DNA from: a virus
DNA: 41,349 bases
IMG/VR virus record: IMGVR_UViG_3300013100_000007
Span: 1 to 41,349 of that record
Reading direction: 5' to 3' (one strand)
The notes under the pieces are model-generated. The model ran no database searches. It had not been told where the DNA came from and was given only the letters and a program-made list of their open reading frames with translations. Made by a program: the position numbers and the translations under genes. This document shows positions 1-8,605 of this stretch, one piece after another (within the stretch, counting starts at the first letter, position 1; every line of letters begins with the position of its first letter).

Positions 1-123
1 AAAATTTACAAAGCAAATTTCAGATATATTTGATATTGCTAATGTTGCAGTTTCTTATACTACTTCATTTGAATTTGAATTCACTCCTGCAAATACTCAG
101 GCAATGCAGTTTTTGGGAATACC
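1..123. repeat. Terminal direct repeat, left copy
   Basis: These 123 bases are identical to 41227-41349. The reading frame that enters at base 2 continues from a start codon at 41171 across the right copy, so the repeat is what is expected when a circular or circularly permuted genome is written as a linear record. An exact repeat of this length may reflect assembly overlap rather than a physical terminal repeat. Confidence 0.95.
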
Positions 124-1876
124 TGGCGATAGATCATATGTTCCTTATCAAAGAAATTCCGCCAGATTAAAAGTTGATGGTTTTGATTTAATATCAGACG
201 GATGGTTTATTCCTTTATCTACAAAGGAAAACTACAAAGGCAACATATACGATGGAATGATTGATTTCTTCAAAGCAATTGAAAATAAAACTATTGGCCG
301 GGATTTAGATTTATCAAATTTCAATCATGAAAAATTAGTCAGTACTGTTGCGGCAAGTTTTACAAACGAATATTACAACTACATAATTGGAGATTATGGG
401 GGTAAGAATGTTTATTTAGAAGGAATAAATATTGATTATCAAGCCCCGTCTTTTTCTGTTCGTAAGTTATGGGAATTGATTTTTTCAACATTTGGTTTTA
501 ATTGTGATTATACTAATTTGTCTTATATCGATGGGTTGTATATTACTTATCCAAAAGATACGGCCGAAGGACAAGTAAACGAGCTTATATTTACCGGAAT
601 TAAAAATGCATATATCACAAATCAATATACGGTAAACGCAGGAATAGGCGAACCATCTTCCCAATATAATTGGAACTCAACAATAATAGAAGAAGGAAGT
701 TTGCAACCTGATAATTGGAGGTATAATATACCCGAAACAAATTCATATTTCTTTGAATTGTCAATAGAACAATATGCAATATTTAGAAGACCTCAATACA
801 AAAATGAAAATGTTGCTACTAGAATAGATATTTTAAAAAACGGAGTAATAGTTGGGTCTATATTGAGCGATTATGAAGCTAATTTTGATGGGTCAGAACG
901 AAATATAGAATTTAATTTAAGCTGTGATGTAGGTGATGTTATTAGTGTAAGAACTTATGTTCCTGCCTCTTTAAGTTTTAGAGGCAGAGATTATAGATTA
1001 TTAGAATTTAGGCTTAATATTTTGACTTTTAATATTAGCAAAACAGATTTAGGAACAACCAATTTAGAAAATGAATTTAAAGATTTCGGAATTAAAGATT
1101 TTATAAAAGAAATTTTATGGAGAACTGCATTAACTCCAGTATTTAATAAGAATACAAATACGGTAGAGTTTAAAACAATATCCAGCAGGATAAGTTTTTC
1201 AAATGCTCAAAATTTATCTGACTATTTCGTATCACGAGACGGAGGCGAAACATACACTAATGGGTATGCTCAGAAAAATATATTTGCATTAAAAAGAAAT
1301 GATGATACAGATTTGACTGGGGATGGTTATTTATATGTTCCAAATAAAAACATAGATGATGAAAAAACTTTGGCAAATTCTAAAATTTATGCACCTGATA
1401 AAAAATTAGTTACAGAAGCTTTTTTTAGTATAAAAAGTAATAAATATAAAATTTGGCAGTTTGAAATAACGCAAGACAATGCAACAGAGGAAAGTGTAAT
1501 TAAATATAAAGGATTGTCTGGAAGATTTTATTTTATTAGAAAGCAGATTCAAACTTTATCTGATGGATCTGATTATAAATTAATTTCTGAAAAACTGAAC
1601 GATGAAATAGAAGTGCCTTGGATTCCGGTAGCTATAAACACAGATACTTTATTTGAAGAATCAATCTATAATTATTATGCTGAATATCAAAAAATATTTG
1701 ATAATTTTAGAATACACAATGTAAACCTTGCTTTATCTGTGGATGGTTTTAACGCTTTTGATTTGACTATACCAGTATATATTAAGCAAGAAAACGCATA
1801 TTATATTTGCAATAAAATTTCATTCCAGGAAGGAGAAAATTCAACAGCAGAATTTATTAAAATAAATAATTTATAA
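2..1876 (+). CDS. Tail/baseplate structural protein (5' end lies at 41171)
   Basis: This is the body of a 643-residue protein whose start codon is at 41171; the reading frame is open from base 2 and the first internal ATG at 104 is not the true start. It lies immediately upstream of the tape measure gene and downstream of another tail gene, with a 1-base gap to the tape measure, so a tail-tip or baseplate role is inferred from position. The sequence is rich in beta-type, aromatic and Asn residues, without signal peptide or membrane segment. I do not recognise a catalytic motif. The N-terminal region resembles large structural proteins seen next to tape measures in other Bacteroidetes phages, but this is recollection, not a search. 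Confidence 0.7.
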   Translation, partial: KFTKQISDIFDIANVAVSYTTSFEFEFTPANTQAMQFLGIPGDRSYVPYQRNSARLKVDGFDLISDGWFIPLSTKENYKGNIYDGMIDFFKAIENKTIGRDLDLSNFNHEKLVSTVAASFTNEYYNYIIGDYGGKNVYLEGINIDYQAPSFSVRKLWELIFSTFGFNCDYTNLSYIDGLYITYPKDTAEGQVNELIFTGIKNAYITNQYTVNAGIGEPSSQYNWNSTIIEEGSLQPDNWRYNIPETNSYFFELSIEQYAIFRRPQYKNENVATRIDILKNGVIVGSILSDYEANFDGSERNIEFNLSCDVGDVISVRTYVPASLSFRGRDYRLLEFRLNILTFNISKTDLGTTNLENEFKDFGIKDFIKEILWRTALTPVFNKNTNTVEFKTISSRISFSNAQNLSDYFVSRDGGETYTNGYAQKNIFALKRNDDTDLTGDGYLYVPNKNIDDEKTLANSKIYAPDKKLVTEAFFSIKSNKYKIWQFEITQDNATEESVIKYKGLSGRFYFIRKQIQTLSDGSDYKLISEKLNDEIEVPWIPVAINTDTLFEESIYNYYAEYQKIFDNFRIHNVNLALSVDGFNAFDLTIPVYIKQENAYYICNKISFQEGENSTAEFIKINNL

Positions 1877-1877
1877 A

Positions 1878-4800
1878 ATGGCAGAAGTAGTTTCATTGGC
1901 TTCGTTTGATTTAGATACTAATAAATTAAAAAGCTCTCTTGATGCAGCGCAGGAAAAATATTTTGCGCTTAAAAAAGAACAGGAAGACACCGCTAAAAAA
2001 AGTAAAGATGTAAAAAAGCAAATTGATTTACTGACAAAGGCGCAAGAGGCTTTGACTTCTGCATCCGGAGACAATACTGAAGCTATAGAAAAAAATGCAA
2101 AAGAAATTCAGGATCTTGTAAAACAAGAGAAAGAATTATATAAAGCACAAGAATCTGTAAAAAACCAAATGAATATTTCCAGAAAGGAAATAACACAGAC
2201 TACTGCAGTATTAAATGCTTATAGAGACACAGAAGGTAAAACAACATCTTTAATTGATTTAGGCAATAAAGCACTTGAAAGACAAATTAATAATAAATCT
2301 CAGGCTAAACAGGCAAATATCGCGTTAAATAAAGTAGCTGACCAGTTAAACCCTGCTATTGAAGAAGAAAATGCACTTCTGATAAAGCTTAACGCTCAGA
2401 TGGATAAAAACACTGAGTTTATAAAAGAAAATAGTTCAGAAACTGCTAAGCAAAAAATGAATGTGGGTAATTATACTAAAAGTATAATTGATGCTTACAA
2501 AGCTTTAGAGGAAGAAGAAAAAGCATTAAATGATTGCAAGGTTGCTTTATTAGAACAAATTGATGCAACAGAAAAAGGAACTAAAGAATATACTATATAT
2601 ATTCAACAATTAAATATTTTAAACGTACAATTAGAAGATGTTTCTGATTCAATGGCTAAAGCCAGAGGCGAAAGCGAAAGTCTAGCAGGGGAATTTACTT
2701 TATTGGGAAGAACTGGGGATGAATTTGTAGCAAGCGCACAGAGAGCGGGTGGAGCAGGTCCATTGCTAACAAATACATTCGCAGCCTTAAGAACAGGAAT
2801 ACTAGGAGCATTGCAAGCAGGTCTTGCTTTTATTGCTACTCCTATAGGCGCGGCAATAGCCACGTTAGCTGTTGCGGTTGGTTTAGTAGTAGGAGCTTTT
2901 AAATTAGCGACTGCAACATTAAAAAGCACAGAAGAAGGCAGTCAAAGACTTGCTGTTGTAACTGGAGCAATAACCGGAGTTTTTAAAGGATTTTTTAAAG
3001 TACTTAAACCTTTGGGCGAATTCCTGGCAAATCAATTCATAAAATATTTAGAAAATGTTTGTAAGACCGCGGAGTTAGTTGCTGAGGGATTGGCTAAGGT
3101 TTTGGATTTTATAGGAGCAGAAAGCGCAGCTAAAGGAATAAGAAATTTCACAAATGAGGTAAAAGCTTCTTCTGTTGCGGCGGCTAATTTAGCAAAAGCT
3201 GAAGGAGAATTAGCTGTACAGCAAAGACAGGCGCAGAAGATACAATTAGATTATCAGAAACAAGCAGAGAAGCTAAGACAGCAACGTGATGATGAAACCA
3301 ATTCAATATCCAAAAGAATTGCTATAAACAACCAATTAGGTGAAGTCTTGCGTAAACAATCAGACAGCGAATTAGCTATAGCAAATAAGCAATTACAAGT
3401 AGCTAAGTTAAGAATTAAGTCTGATGGAGAAACGACCGAAGCACTAGATAAATTAGCAGAAGCACAAACCAATATTTCAGATATTCAAGAAAGAATTACT
3501 GGACAGGAATCAGAACAGTTGGCTAATTTAAATTCATTAAGAAAAGAAGCTTCAGACAAAGAGAAAGAAAGACAAGAAAAATTAACAGAGGCATTACTTA
3601 AAAATTCTAAAGCAAGAATTGATGAATTTATAGCAGAACAAGGATTTAGAAAAAAATCAGCAGAAGAAGCCTATCAGTTTAATTATGATCTTTATAATAA
3701 AGAATATGCTGATTTAAAATTACAACTTGATAAGAAAAAAATAACCCAACAAGAATATGATGCACAATTATTACAATTAAGAAATGATTATTTAGCTAAG
3801 AATGCAGAGCTTACAATTGAAAATGCTCAATTGGAATTAGATGCCGAATTATCTAAAAACCAAAAAATATTAGATTCTGATAAATTTCTATCTCAACAAC
3901 AATATGATTTAAAAAAACAGGCTTTAGAGAATGAATTACAATTACAGACTGAATTTGAAAAAATAAGACTTGAACAAGGCCAGATAAATCAACAAGAATA
4001 TAATAATGCAATTAACGCGATTAATGAAGAAAACAGAGTTGCAAATGCAGAATTAGATCAAGAAAGAAAAGTTGCTGATCAGGAGAAACAATTAGCTGAT
4101 TTAGAAGCTTTAAAAATAACTAATGAAGAAAACTTTTTAGCTCAGGCCGAAATTCAAAAAGCACAAAATGAAATATTAAGACAACAAGAAGTTGATAATG
4201 CAGAAAAGACTGGAGCAGACATTAGCTTAATAAATGCTAAGTATGCTAAAATGCAGGCTGATATAGAAAAACAAAAGCAAGACAATAAAATACAGCTTGC
4301 CAGTGATGCATTCGGTGGATTAGTTTCTATATTTGGAGCAGAAAGCAAAGCAGGTAAAGCGGCTGCAATTGCTCAAACAACAATTGATACTTATAAATCT
4401 GCAACATCTGCTTTTTCTTCTTTATCCGGAATACCAATTGTGGGTCCGGTATTAGGAGGTATAGCTGCGGCGGCAGCAGTTGCTTCTGGATTAGCAAATG
4501 TTAAAAGAATTGTTGGAACAAAAGAACCATCAATAAGCAAAACTCCAAGTTATGCAAGTGGTGTAATTGGAATTAGAGGCGTTGGCGGAGGAACAACTGA
4601 TGATATAAGGGCTAATTTATCAAGCGGAGAAAGCGTAATTAATGCACGAAGCACAGCAATGTTTGCAAATGAATTAAGTGCAATAAATCAAGCAGGAGGC
4701 GGAGTAGGATTAAATGGCAGTTCTAATATATTAGATCAGACAAATATACAACAGAGAGCAAATGACAGCCAATTAGTTAATGCAATTGCTGAGGCAGTAG

Positions 4801-4895
4801 CATTAGGTGCAGAGCTTGGAACAAATAAAGGAAGCCAAGACGGAATTAGAAAATTAACTGACGATAGAATTGTAATGCAAAATGCGAAGTTTTAA
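1878..4895 (+). CDS. Tape measure protein
   Basis: A 1005-residue protein, the longest in the genome. It is mostly charged coiled coil rich in Lys, Glu, Gln and Ala (roughly residues 15-265 and 440-860), with a hydrophobic Gly/Ala segment at about 300-345 and a Gly/Ala-rich region near 890-950. This build is typical of the proteins that set tail length in long-tailed phages and later contact the host membrane. It is translated just after the upstream tail gene and its 3' end overlaps the next gene by 14 bases. If the usual ~1.5 angstrom per residue holds, a tail of about 150 nm is expected. The function is assigned from length, composition and place, not from a catalytic motif. Confidence 0.85.
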   Translation: MAEVVSLASFDLDTNKLKSSLDAAQEKYFALKKEQEDTAKKSKDVKKQIDLLTKAQEALTSASGDNTEAIEKNAKEIQDLVKQEKELYKAQESVKNQMNISRKEITQTTAVLNAYRDTEGKTTSLIDLGNKALERQINNKSQAKQANIALNKVADQLNPAIEEENALLIKLNAQMDKNTEFIKENSSETAKQKMNVGNYTKSIIDAYKALEEEEKALNDCKVALLEQIDATEKGTKEYTIYIQQLNILNVQLEDVSDSMAKARGESESLAGEFTLLGRTGDEFVASAQRAGGAGPLLTNTFAALRTGILGALQAGLAFIATPIGAAIATLAVAVGLVVGAFKLATATLKSTEEGSQRLAVVTGAITGVFKGFFKVLKPLGEFLANQFIKYLENVCKTAELVAEGLAKVLDFIGAESAAKGIRNFTNEVKASSVAAANLAKAEGELAVQQRQAQKIQLDYQKQAEKLRQQRDDETNSISKRIAINNQLGEVLRKQSDSELAIANKQLQVAKLRIKSDGETTEALDKLAEAQTNISDIQERITGQESEQLANLNSLRKEASDKEKERQEKLTEALLKNSKARIDEFIAEQGFRKKSAEEAYQFNYDLYNKEYADLKLQLDKKKITQQEYDAQLLQLRNDYLAKNAELTIENAQLELDAELSKNQKILDSDKFLSQQQYDLKKQALENELQLQTEFEKIRLEQGQINQQEYNNAINAINEENRVANAELDQERKVADQEKQLADLEALKITNEENFLAQAEIQKAQNEILRQQEVDNAEKTGADISLINAKYAKMQADIEKQKQDNKIQLASDAFGGLVSIFGAESKAGKAAAIAQTTIDTYKSATSAFSSLSGIPIVGPVLGGIAAAAAVASGLANVKRIVGTKEPSISKTPSYASGVIGIRGVGGGTTDDIRANLSSGESVINARSTAMFANELSAINQAGGGVGLNGSSNILDQTNIQQRANDSQLVNAIAEAVALGAELGTNKGSQDGIRKLTDDRIVMQNAKF

Positions 4896-5172
4896 AAAAA
4901 AGATAACTACTTTGTTGAATGTCGGAATTGATCCTTATAAGGAGGGTAAGGGCAATTTCGATAATCCTCTTATTGAAGTTGAAGAATTGGCAAATACGCG
5001 TTTGTTAGAATGCATTAAATGCCCTAACTTTGTAGAAGAACCAATTGATTTTTTAAGAGTAAAAGACGAAAGAATAAAAGAATTGTCTAATAAGATGTGC
5101 AATGATTGTGGTTGCACATTAGCTTATAAGCTTAGACAATCAATTGAAAAATGCGAACTATGGAAAGAGTAA
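4882..5172 (+). CDS. Small zinc-ribbon-like protein after the tape measure
   Basis: A 96-residue protein with two Cys pairs, CIKC near residue 44 and CNDCGC near residue 74, spaced like a four-Cys zinc knuckle. It overlaps the tape measure stop by 14 bases and the following gene start by 22 bases, so the three are translationally coupled. Small zinc-binding proteins in this position are common in Bacteroidetes phages, but I do not know their job. It could be a tail component or a late regulatory protein. Confidence 0.6.
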   Translation: MRSFKKKITTLLNVGIDPYKEGKGNFDNPLIEVEELANTRLLECIKCPNFVEEPIDFLRVKDERIKELSNKMCNDCGCTLAYKLRQSIEKCELWKE

Positions 5173-5396
5173 TAGATGTAATAAATAATAATCTTGATGC
5201 AATTAATATTCTTTTAAAGATTGGACGTGTTCCTTTATCTTTAATGAATGATTACGAAATTTACTCGATGTATTTGGCTAATGAATCAGAACCAGAAAAA
5301 ATGAAACGATACCAAAAGGTAGCTAAGTATTATAAAGTTTCTGTAAACACGGTTAGAAAAGCCGTTAGAGAAATGGAGAAAAAAATAAACCCCTAA
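5151..5396 (+). CDS. Small helix-turn-helix protein
   Basis: An 81-residue protein. The C-terminal part (about residues 57-76, with VAKYYKVSVNTVRKAVREME) has the pattern of a helix-turn-helix as in replication or regulator wHTH domains. A second in-frame ATG at 5160 is an alternative start. It is the last gene of the tail operon and its stop codon lies inside the terminator hairpin that follows. A DNA-binding role is inferred from the motif; the target is unknown. Confidence 0.6.
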   Translation: MRTMERVIDVINNNLDAINILLKIGRVPLSLMNDYEIYSMYLANESEPEKMKRYQKVAKYYKVSVNTVRKAVREMEKKINP

Positions 5397-5414
5397 CTAA
5401 TTGCTAGGGGTTTT
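5388..5414. terminator. Two-way intrinsic terminator between convergent operons
   Basis: An 8-bp perfect stem (AACCCCTA with TAGGGGTT) closes a 9-base loop. It is followed by TTTT on the plus strand and by a T-rich run on the minus strand (complement of the A run at 5378-5389). The plus-strand gene stops at 5396 and the minus-strand gene stops at 5397, both inside the hairpin. Confidence 0.9.
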
Positions 5415-5687
5415 ATACAATAATTTAAGAAATAATGTAAGTGTAGAAACAGAGAATAACATAACAAATAAACCTATAATAATTCCTCTTAAAGGGAAAG
5501 GAATGGAATTAAATGAACAATCTATATTTATTTTAAAATCCCATGTAATAGCATTAATATTATATAATAAAATTATAATTATCATGTTAAAAATAAAAAC
5601 AAATATTCTGTTATAAATAAATATAAATGTTTTAAAAAAAGATAACCTTTTTATTTCGGATTTAAAAAATTCATAATTGTTTTTCAT
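5397..5687 (-). CDS. Membrane protein of the minus-strand operon
   Basis: A 96-residue protein with hydrophobic stretches at about residues 19-45 and 66-90, so two or three membrane segments, and a basic N-terminus. It is the third gene of a minus-strand operon, 2 bases after the preceding gene, and its stop lies in the shared terminator. I do not recognise the family. Small membrane proteins expressed from a separate promoter in the structural region are often superinfection-exclusion or host-change factors, which is only a hypothesis here. Confidence 0.6.
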   Translation of the reverse strand: MKNNYEFFKSEIKRLSFFKTFIFIYNRIFVFIFNMIIIILLYNINAITWDFKINIDCSFNSIPFPLRGIIIGLFVMLFSVSTLTLFLKLLYKTPSN

Positions 5688-5689
5688 AA

Positions 5690-5950
5690 CTATCTATTTA
5701 AAAAATAAGTTACTATAATTACAATTACAACAAAAACAAAAGCCCAAACTTTTTGCAATTGTTTTTTGATTCTTTGATTATCTATATATCTCATAAAATC
5801 ATGAGTTTTTGGATCTGATAGAATAGCATTTAATTTTTTATTTGTTTCTATTCTTTGCGAAATAATTTCACTTTCTTTTACTTCAAGCGAATTAACATAG
5901 TCAATCCCTTCTTGGCTCATTCCGATTTCTTCGTTTAGTGTTGGTTTCAT
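5690..5950 (-). CDS. Tail-anchored small membrane protein
   Basis: An 86-residue protein with a charged helical N-terminal part of about 65 residues and one C-terminal membrane segment (about 67-84, WAFVFVVIVIIVTYFL). That arrangement would leave the soluble part in the cytoplasm. It is the middle gene of the minus-strand operon, with 2-base gaps on both sides. No family recognised. Confidence 0.65.
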   Translation of the reverse strand: MKPTLNEEIGMSQEGIDYVNSLEVKESEIISQRIETNKKLNAILSDPKTHDFMRYIDNQRIKKQLQKVWAFVFVVIVIIVTYFLNR

Positions 5951-5952
5951 AA

Positions 5953-6216
5953 TTACTTGATTATTTCAAAATTATCTTTAAAATATTGTTTAGCTACCAG
6001 CCATTGATCGGAGTAATCTTTTGGATTTCTTGCAATCATATCTCCAATTTTAGGACTCCCGTTATTTTTATCTGCGCCTGAAATAGACACATTATATCCA
6101 AATGGATATCCGATTATATGTATAAATCCGTGATTATGAAACACATCAATATCTGTTTGTGTTACTTGTCTCATTTCAGATATTTGAACTCTTTGGTATT
6201 CTTTAAAATTATTCAT
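5953..6216 (-). CDS. Conserved small phage protein (ARNPxxxxDQWxVAxxYF type)
   Basis: An 87-residue soluble protein and the first gene of the minus-strand operon. Its C-terminal half contains NGSPKxGDMIARNP followed by DQWLVAKQYFxDN. I recall this signature from short uncharacterised proteins of several phage groups that begin with a similar SEMR segment. Function unknown. It is expressed from the promoter at 6328-6357 through a ~100-nt structured leader, which suggests expression independent of the surrounding plus-strand late genes. Confidence 0.65.
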   Translation of the reverse strand: MNNFKEYQRVQISEMRQVTQTDIDVFHNHGFIHIIGYPFGYNVSISGADKNNGSPKIGDMIARNPKDYSDQWLVAKQYFKDNFEIIK

Positions 6217-6222
6217 AATATA

Positions 6223-6322
6223 TTAAAATAAAATTGCCTTCCAAAATCTACAAAGGGTCTGAAGCTTCGTTTCATTCAAAAGGCTAATATTTTTCAGTTA
6301 CCTATAATTCAGACCGTAACTA
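6223..6322 (-). ncRNA. Kissing-loop RNA copy C (leader or small RNA)
   Basis: Read on the minus strand, the transcript begins about 6 bases after a TATATTTG box. Hairpin 1 has a perfect 6-bp stem (plus-strand 6316-6321 with 6296-6301). Its 14-base loop contains GGTCTGAA (plus-strand 6308-6315). A second, longer hairpin follows: outer stem 6275-6284 with 6237-6246, inner stem 6265-6270 with 6250-6255. The inner loop carries TTCAGACC (plus-strand 6256-6263), perfectly complementary to the first loop. The outer stem is followed by a U-rich run, as in an intrinsic terminator. The outer-stem arms share sequence with copy B at 31620-31717, so the two are homologous. Gene 5953-6216 starts only 7 bases further on. 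Confidence 0.75.
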
Positions 6323-6327
6323 CATGG

Positions 6328-6357
6328 CAAATATATTGTGTTTAAAATTATTGACAA
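6328..6357 (-). promoter_or_regulatory. Bacteroidetes-type promoter of the minus-strand operon
   Basis: On the minus strand there is a TTG (plus-strand 6355-6357), 19 bases, then TATATTTG (plus-strand 6328-6335). This matches the -33/-7 consensus of the primary sigma factor of Flavobacterium and Bacteroides. The same 19-base spacing occurs at 17506-17535. Confidence 0.8.
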
Positions 6358-6413
6358 TGCATTTTTAATATTATTTAAGTATTACAATTACTTTTACCAT
6401 AAAATATATCTAT

Positions 6414-7493
6414 ATGCATGAGATTTTAATACATGGCGAGATAGTTCCGTTTGAAGAACAATGGATAATTGACCAGGGAGGCTATGTAAATTTAACTGTA
6501 GTTAAAGAACAGCTTAAGGAAGCCAATGGGAAAGACATAAAAGTAATGATTCGTTCTTTTGGTGGTTGCGTACAAACTGGATTTGATATTTACAACGCTC
6601 TTAGACGATATGCCAAAGAAAATAATGCAAGAGTAGAAACTTTCGGAGAAGGTTTTGTATGTTCAATAGCAACAGTTATTTTTTTAGCTGGGGATAAAAG
6701 AACGCTAACAGACAGCACATATCCATTTGTTCATAATGCATGGACTTATACATGGGAAGGAATGGATTCTAAGAAATTCCAAAAAGTAGCAGACGATTTA
6801 GCTTTATGCGATAAAAGAATTTCACAACATTATTCTTTGCATACTGATCTCACAGAAGAAGAAGCATTAGCGTTAATGAATAATGATACTTCTATATCTC
6901 CAGAAGAAGCAAAAAGAATAAGATTCGCAACAGACATTGAAGAAGTTTTTAGACCTGTTGCATTAAAAAGATTTAGTACTAACAATAAATTAATAAAAAT
7001 GAGTAACAAAGCACTTAGAGGCGTTTTTTACGCTAAGAAAAAACTAAGTTTAGTTTCCAATAAAGTGATTCAGACTGCTGATGGTAAAGATTTAGATTTT
7101 TACGAACTTGGTGACGAAGATACACCTGCAGTTGGGGATAAAGCTTACTACGATGGAATGGACGCAGATGGTTCTTTCATTATGGAAAATGGAGACACTT
7201 ATGTTTTCATTGCCGGAGAACTTACAGAAATTCAATCTGAATATGTGACTGATACAGAAAACGCAGAAGATTTAGAAGCGGCTAATGCTGTAATTGCAGA
7301 ACAAGAAGAAGTTATTGCTGGTCTTATGGCTAAAGTTTCAGAATTAGAAACTACTATTCAGGCAAGCAAAGCAAAATCAAAACCAGCTCCTGCTTCTGAA
7401 AAAACAAAAACACAGGAAGATATTAAGAATAAAAAACCTTCTAAAACTTCTGAAGCTGTAGCAAAATGGAAAGAAAATATTAACAAAAAATAA
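6414..7493 (+). CDS. ClpP-like prohead protease with C-terminal scaffold-like part
   Basis: A 359-residue protein. Residues 1-185 follow the ClpP fold used by head-maturation proteases: IRSFGG near 46-51, the nucleophile Ser84 in FVCSIATVIFLAG, and His107 in PFVHNAW. It should trim capsid or scaffold proteins during prohead maturation. After residue 195 the sequence changes to an unrelated acidic region with a coiled coil (about 278-310) and a basic Pro/Lys/Thr tail, which looks like a scaffold. This resembles lambda-type protease/scaffold fusions. It is the first gene after the divergent region and the major capsid protein follows after 8 bases. Confidence 0.85.
   Translation: MHEILIHGEIVPFEEQWIIDQGGYVNLTVVKEQLKEANGKDIKVMIRSFGGCVQTGFDIYNALRRYAKENNARVETFGEGFVCSIATVIFLAGDKRTLTDSTYPFVHNAWTYTWEGMDSKKFQKVADDLALCDKRISQHYSLHTDLTEEEALALMNNDTSISPEEAKRIRFATDIEEVFRPVALKRFSTNNKLIKMSNKALRGVFYAKKKLSLVSNKVIQTADGKDLDFYELGDEDTPAVGDKAYYDGMDADGSFIMENGDTYVFIAGELTEIQSEYVTDTENAEDLEAANAVIAEQEEVIAGLMAKVSELETTIQASKAKSKPAPASEKTKTQEDIKNKKPSKTSEAVAKWKENINKK
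6999..7493 (+). other. Possible nested scaffold gene (internal start in the protease gene)
   Basis: An in-frame ATG at 6999 (residue 196 of the protease) is preceded by an A-rich leader like those of other genes here, and it lies exactly where the protease domain ends. Translation from it would give a 164-residue acidic, coiled-coil protein. Lambda Nu3 is made in the same way from within gene C. This is inferred from the position and the domain boundary only. Confidence 0.4.
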
Positions 7494-7501
7494 AAAAAGA
7501 A

Positions 7502-8587
7502 ATGGCGATTACAAATAACTTCGATACCGCAATTCTTGCTTTAGTAGACGATCTGGTTACAGCAGAAAAAATTGACATTTCAAATGTTGTTTTCGAACAG
7601 GCTTTTGAGGTTTCAAAATTAGCTGAGAATCACACAGTTGTTACTGGTGTGAGAAATGGAAACATTATTCCAATTTTAAGCAAAGCACCTGCTTACAATT
7701 CTTTTCCTTACAAAAATCCTTCAGACTGTAATATACCTGTTTGTGATTTAGATTTAGGATTTTCTGCAAAGCCTTGGACTTTAGGAATGATTGCGTGTAA
7801 AATTCCAATCTGTATTAATTCCTTCTCAGAAGATTTCCTTTTGTTTTGGAATCAGTATAAAAGATTATTCGGAGACGCTGATTTAAACAGCGCATTGATT
7901 CAATTCATTGTTTCAAAATTCCAAACAAATTTAGAGGCTGCAATGTGGCGTGTTGCTTTCTTTGGCGATACATCTACAGGTTCTGGAGATCCAAACTACC
8001 CTTTATTGCGTCCTGCTGATGGTATTTTTACGCAAGCCGAAGCAATGGATGGTTATAAGATTGTTGTCACTGAAAACGCGGCAGGAACTGGATTGACTGG
8101 AGAAGCTCTTTATGCTTACTTAAAAGAAGCTTATGAATATGCATCTGTTCAGCCTTGGTGGGATGAAACAAATATGCGTTTCGAAATGACACAAGCAATG
8201 GCTAGTGTTTTTGTTTCATGGTTAAACAGCTTAACAGATAGAACAGCTTATAACTGCGAATGTTTCTCTCCTGATGGGATTACAGCTCAAAGAACTTTCT
8301 CATTACAAAACATGATTAGAGTTTTCGGAATTGAAATTCATGTTCACAGAGAATTTGACGGAGTGATTTCTGCTTTAGATTTAGGAAATCCATACAGAGC
8401 ATTACTTACTTCTAAAACAAACGTTTTAATCGGAACTTCTGAATTAGATCAACTGCCAGCTTTTGATATTTGGTATTCAAAAGATGATGATATGATTTAC
8501 ATCAAAGGAGGCGCAAACATTGGAGCGGCATTAGTGCTAAACGAATACGTTTACATCGGTGCTGAATCAGCTTCGCCAAGTGTTTAA
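7502..8587 (+). CDS. Major capsid protein
   Basis: A 361-residue protein directly after the prohead protease and without signal peptide or membrane segment. Size, position and mixed alpha/beta composition fit an HK97-fold major head protein, and the sequence resembles capsid proteins of other Bacteroidetes phages by recollection. It carries an unusual number of Cys residues, including a C-x4-C pair near 78-83 and another near 100. The C-terminus is SPSV, a motif shared in form with the next protein and with the portal. Confidence 0.8.
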   Translation: MAITNNFDTAILALVDDLVTAEKIDISNVVFEQAFEVSKLAENHTVVTGVRNGNIIPILSKAPAYNSFPYKNPSDCNIPVCDLDLGFSAKPWTLGMIACKIPICINSFSEDFLLFWNQYKRLFGDADLNSALIQFIVSKFQTNLEAAMWRVAFFGDTSTGSGDPNYPLLRPADGIFTQAEAMDGYKIVVTENAAGTGLTGEALYAYLKEAYEYASVQPWWDETNMRFEMTQAMASVFVSWLNSLTDRTAYNCECFSPDGITAQRTFSLQNMIRVFGIEIHVHREFDGVISALDLGNPYRALLTSKTNVLIGTSELDQLPAFDIWYSKDDDMIYIKGGANIGAALVLNEYVYIGAESASPSV

Positions 8588-8605
8588 TTTAAAAAATAAA
8601 TAAAT

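Noticed and set aside
2603-2929. Minus-strand frames within the tape measure gene (also at 1871, 3254 and 4154)
   Set aside because: They are Ala/Ser/Cys-rich shadows produced by the coiled-coil codon pattern of the tape measure, without leaders or homology.
5401-5616. 71-residue plus-strand frame opposite the minus-strand membrane gene
   Set aside because: It starts in the terminator loop and the opposite strand has a better-supported, tightly spaced operon.
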